Notes under the pieces: model-generated
Databases searched by the model: none
Told to the model about the DNA's origin: nothing
The model's input: the letters and a program-made list of their open reading frames with translations, nothing else
Translations under genes and position numbers: made by a program
Assembly: GCA_945869245.1 (NCBI GenBank)
Contig: CAMBOY010000122.1
Span: 1 to 8,778, forward strand
Direction: 5' to 3'
From: Hydrogenophaga intermedia
GTDB lineage: Bacteria > Pseudomonadota > Gammaproteobacteria > Burkholderiales > Burkholderiaceae_C
Length of the DNA: 8,778 nt
Shown here: positions 6,750 to 8,778 of the stretch, one piece after another
Layout of the letters: the number at the start of each line of letters is the position of its first letter
How positions within the stretch are numbered: the stretch's first letter is position 1

Positions 6750-7439
6750 TTGGCCGTCATCATGGACGGCAACCGCCGCTGGGCGCAGCAGCGCAAATTG
6801 CCCGCCATTTTTGGTCACCGTGCCGGGGCCGAACGCGTGCGCACCCTGGTCAAAGCCTGTGCCGAGCGCAAGGTGCAGCGTCTCACCATCTTCGCCTTCA
6901 GCACCGAAAACTGGCGCCGACCGGCCGATGAAGTGACCGGCCTCATGGCCCTGTTGCGCCGCTACCTGCAGCGCGAGGTGGCCGCCCTGAAAGAGCAAGG
7001 CGTGCAGCTGCGCATCATTGGCGACAAAAGCCGCTTCAGCCCCGCCATTCAGGCCCTGATTGCCAGCGCCGAGGAACAAACCGCCGCCGGCACCCGGCTG
7101 CAGCTCAACATCGCCATCAACTACGGCGGCCAGCTCGACATCGTGCAGGCCGTGCAACGCTGGCAGGCCGAGCACCCCGGCCTTGCCATAGCCGACCTGA
7201 CCCCCGAAGCCCTGTCGCCTTATCTGGCCACCGCCGACGGCCCCGCGCCCGACCTGCTGATCCGCACCGGCGGCGAATGCCGCATCAGCAACTTCATGAT
7301 CTGGCAGCTGGCCTACACCGAGCTGTATTTCACGCCCATTTTCTGGCCCGACTTTCAAGAACCGCACCTCGACCAGGCCATCGCTTGGTACCAAGAGCGC
7401 GACCGGCGCTTTGGTGGGGCGAGTCAGAAATACGGCTGA
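6750..7439 (+). CDS. uppS: cis-Prenyltransferase, (di-trans,poly-cis) undecaprenyl diphosphate synthase family
   Basis: This enzyme family condenses isopentenyl diphosphate onto farnesyl diphosphate to make the C55 carrier lipid used for peptidoglycan and surface polysaccharides. From the TTG at 6750 the protein has 229 residues. Family motifs appear in order: AVIMDGNRRWAQQ (catalytic Asp at residue 6), GHRAGAERV, FAFSTENWRRP (48-58), NIAINYGGQLDI, DLLIRTGGECRISNFMIWQLAYTELYF (168-194) and a terminal DRRFGG. It is essentially full length, but no ATG exists between the in-frame stop TAG (6720-6722) and the Met inside IMDG (6762). Translation must begin at a non-ATG codon, either TTG 6750 or a rarer codon nearer the AGGG at 6721-6724. 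Including the codons for I-N-T-L-Q-H before TTG gives a better family match (xHLAVIMDG). It converges with the sugar-phosphate transferase downstream. Because Burkholderiales usually keep an uppS in the frr-cdsA-dxr cluster, this may be a second copy; that is inference. Confidence 0.92.
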   Translation: MAVIMDGNRRWAQQRKLPAIFGHRAGAERVRTLVKACAERKVQRLTIFAFSTENWRRPADEVTGLMALLRRYLQREVAALKEQGVQLRIIGDKSRFSPAIQALIASAEEQTAAGTRLQLNIAINYGGQLDIVQAVQRWQAEHPGLAIADLTPEALSPYLATADGPAPDLLIRTGGECRISNFMIWQLAYTELYFTPIFWPDFQEPHLDQAIAWYQERDRRFGGASQKYG

Positions 7440-7543
7440 GGCGACTCTGCCCGCTTATCTTCCTTCATGGCCCCATGTCCAATTTGCACCGCACCCACGC
7501 CAAGCCATAGCACGGCGAGGACCAGATCAGCCTGCACAACACA

Positions 7544-8647
7544 TTAGCGCCGCAACCACCTCGGCACCCTAAACCGCACAATGGCCACGTAGGCGTAGAC
7601 GTACGACACCACAAACAGCAGCGCAAACAGCTGTAGCACCCAGGTGTGGGCCCAAAACAGCATGGCGGGCACCACCGACATGAGCGCGAATGCCGTTAGA
7701 TAAGGGGTGGTTTTATTATTGCGGGCGAGCAAGCGGGCGGCTTCTTCGGGCTCTAGCACTTGCTTGACCAAGCGGCGGTACACCAGCTGGTGCAAGTGCA
7801 TGGCGTCGGCCATGCCGGGGGAGGTACCCCGTGCCCATTTGCGGTACATCGAAAAAAACGTTTCCCACACCGGGTAAATGAGCAACAGCACCGGAAACCA
7901 GGGCGACACCTGAGGGTGGCGCTGTACCAGTGCAATGCTCACCAGCGCCACCACCGTGCCCCACAGGTAGGCGCCACCGTCGCCCGCAAACACCAAGCCG
8001 CGGGGGTAGTTCCACACCAAAAACCCCGCCGTGGCCGCTGCCAAACACAGCACAACCGCGGCCAGCCCGCGGTCGCCTAGCTGCAGAGCCACATGGGCCA
8101 AGGCCACACACACCAGCAACGCCACGGTGCCCGCCAGGCCGTTGTAGCCGTCGATGATGTTGAACGCATGGGGCAGCCCCATAATACCGAACACCGCCAG
8201 CCCCATGCCCAGTAGCGGCGTGGCCTGCCAGTACGCGTCTAACAGCGGGACGCCCACCGTGGGCACAGTCAGACCCCAGTAGCTTGCTGCAGACACACCC
8301 AAAGCCCCCGTGAGCAACAAGCGCCAGCGCACCGCCACGCGCTGCGTTAAATCTTCAAGCGCGCCCGCCGCCGTGGCCACCGCGCCCAGCAGGGCAAACA
8401 AAGCCCAGTCGCCCCAGGTGAGGTGGATGCCATTAAAAAAACCCAAGGCAGGTAAGCCCATGGCCAGCAACAGGCCCGCCAGCCAACCCAACAACATACC
8501 CAAGCCGCCTAAGCGGGGCACTGCACCCGCGTGGAAGCGCTGGGGTGCCGCATGGCTGTATGCCTTTGCGTGAGATTTAAACCAGCGCCTGACCCAAAGC
8601 GTGCTCAATAGGGAGGCGACAAAGGCCACAACACATAACAATAACAA
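7544..8647 (-). CDS. Polyprenyl-phosphate sugar-1-phosphate transferase, WecA/MraY-like (glycosyltransferase family 4 annotation)
   Basis: This multi-pass inner-membrane enzyme family moves a (N-acetyl)hexosamine-1-phosphate from a UDP-sugar to undecaprenyl phosphate, the first step of O-antigen, ECA-like or exopolysaccharide assembly. The 367 residues are mostly hydrophobic, with roughly ten or more membrane segments. Motifs in order are PRLGGLGMLLG (44-54); GALEDLTQRVAVRWRL (95-110), with E98-D99 at the usual DD position; HAFNIIDGYNGLAG (160-173); WNYPRGLVFAGDGGAYLWG (212-230); and DAMHLHQLVYRR (281-292), the His-rich cytosolic loop. ED for DD and DGYNG for DGIDG match a WecA-like branch known in proteobacteria, so activity is likely. 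No ATG is available: an in-frame TAG lies two codons before TTG 8645-8647, with GGGG just upstream as a weak SD. TTG 8639-8641 is an alternative. The stop is TAA (7544-7546). The sugar is not predictable. Confidence 0.9.
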   Translation of the reverse strand: MLLLCVVAFVASLLSTLWVRRWFKSHAKAYSHAAPQRFHAGAVPRLGGLGMLLGWLAGLLLAMGLPALGFFNGIHLTWGDWALFALLGAVATAAGALEDLTQRVAVRWRLLLTGALGVSAASYWGLTVPTVGVPLLDAYWQATPLLGMGLAVFGIMGLPHAFNIIDGYNGLAGTVALLVCVALAHVALQLGDRGLAAVVLCLAAATAGFLVWNYPRGLVFAGDGGAYLWGTVVALVSIALVQRHPQVSPWFPVLLLIYPVWETFFSMYRKWARGTSPGMADAMHLHQLVYRRLVKQVLEPEEAARLLARNNKTTPYLTAFALMSVVPAMLFWAHTWVLQLFALLFVVSYVYAYVAIVRFRVPRWLRR

Positions 8648-8664
8648 AGGCTACCCCAAGACGT

Positions 8665-8778
8665 TTAACTGTTGCTTTTGAATTTGGTGGCCAGTTTAAA
8701 CCGCCACACAAAGCGCCACAACGCTGCTGACAGCCACAGACGCACCAAACTGCGCACATGCCACGCAAGGTGCCGCCA
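8665..8778 (-). CDS. C-terminal end of an unidentified minus-strand protein (partial)
   Basis: Reading the minus strand from the right edge gives 37 codons ending in TAA (8665-8667): WRHLAWHVRSLVRLWLSAAL, then WRFVWRFKLATKFKSNS. The stretch is basic and rich in Trp, like an amphipathic or membrane-adjacent C-terminal tail. Third codon positions are mostly G or C. The stop falls 17 bases before the transferase start, the spacing expected of an operon. One alternative frame gives a Cys-rich sequence that looks like a shadow. I do not recognise the family; a glycosyltransferase or other envelope-polysaccharide gene would fit the context but is not shown. Confidence 0.45.
   Translation of the reverse strand, partial: WRHLAWHVRSLVRLWLSAALWRFVWRFKLATKFKSNS

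Noticed and set aside
7440..7543. Bidirectional terminator or small gene between the convergent genes
   Set aside because: The only short palindrome is CATGGCCCCATG, with almost no loop and no T-tract. No coding sequence with an SD was seen.
8577..8768. 63-codon minus-strand open frame starting near the right edge
   Set aside because: It is Cys-rich, overlaps the transferase start out of frame, and competes with the better frame ending at 8665.

Overview
The window looks like chromosomal DNA from a high-GC betaproteobacterium, most likely order Burkholderiales and near the Comamonadaceae. This rests on codon use (strong G/C at third positions), the style of the RND pump proteins, the run pcm-like / rhodanese / tolC, and a GC-rich palindromic element of a kind I recall from that family. 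It is inference; no marker gene is present.

Left part (1-4148, + strand): the 3' part of an RND-efflux periplasmic adaptor gene, then a complete 1081-residue RND inner-membrane permease. Two structural oddities lie here. First, bases 1-149 appear inverted relative to the rest of the adaptor gene: the adaptor's upstream coding sequence reads on the minus strand and is bounded by a 12-bp imperfect inverted repeat. Second, the permease carries a 99-bp in-frame block (1341-1439) that folds into three hairpins and encodes a Pro/Gly/Ala-rich stretch foreign to the family.

Middle part (4211-6655, + strand): three tightly spaced genes, a protein-L-isoaspartate methyltransferase-like protein lacking the usual GQTIS motif, a single-domain rhodanese, and a TolC-family outer-membrane channel. 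With the adaptor and permease upstream, all three parts of a tripartite envelope pump are encoded in one direction, with two probably cytosolic proteins between them.

Right part (6726-8778): a cis-prenyltransferase (undecaprenyl diphosphate synthase family) on + with no usable ATG start, converging on a minus-strand WecA/MraY-like polyprenyl-phosphate sugar-phosphate transferase, which is preceded by the tail of another minus-strand gene. The first makes the polyprenyl carrier and the second loads a sugar-phosphate onto such a carrier, so together they suggest an envelope-polysaccharide locus.

No RNA gene, CRISPR array, insertion sequence or phage gene was seen. All intergenic gaps are shorter than about 110 bases. 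I did not find a clearly undescribed multi-gene system. The two rearranged or inserted segments are the most unusual content.
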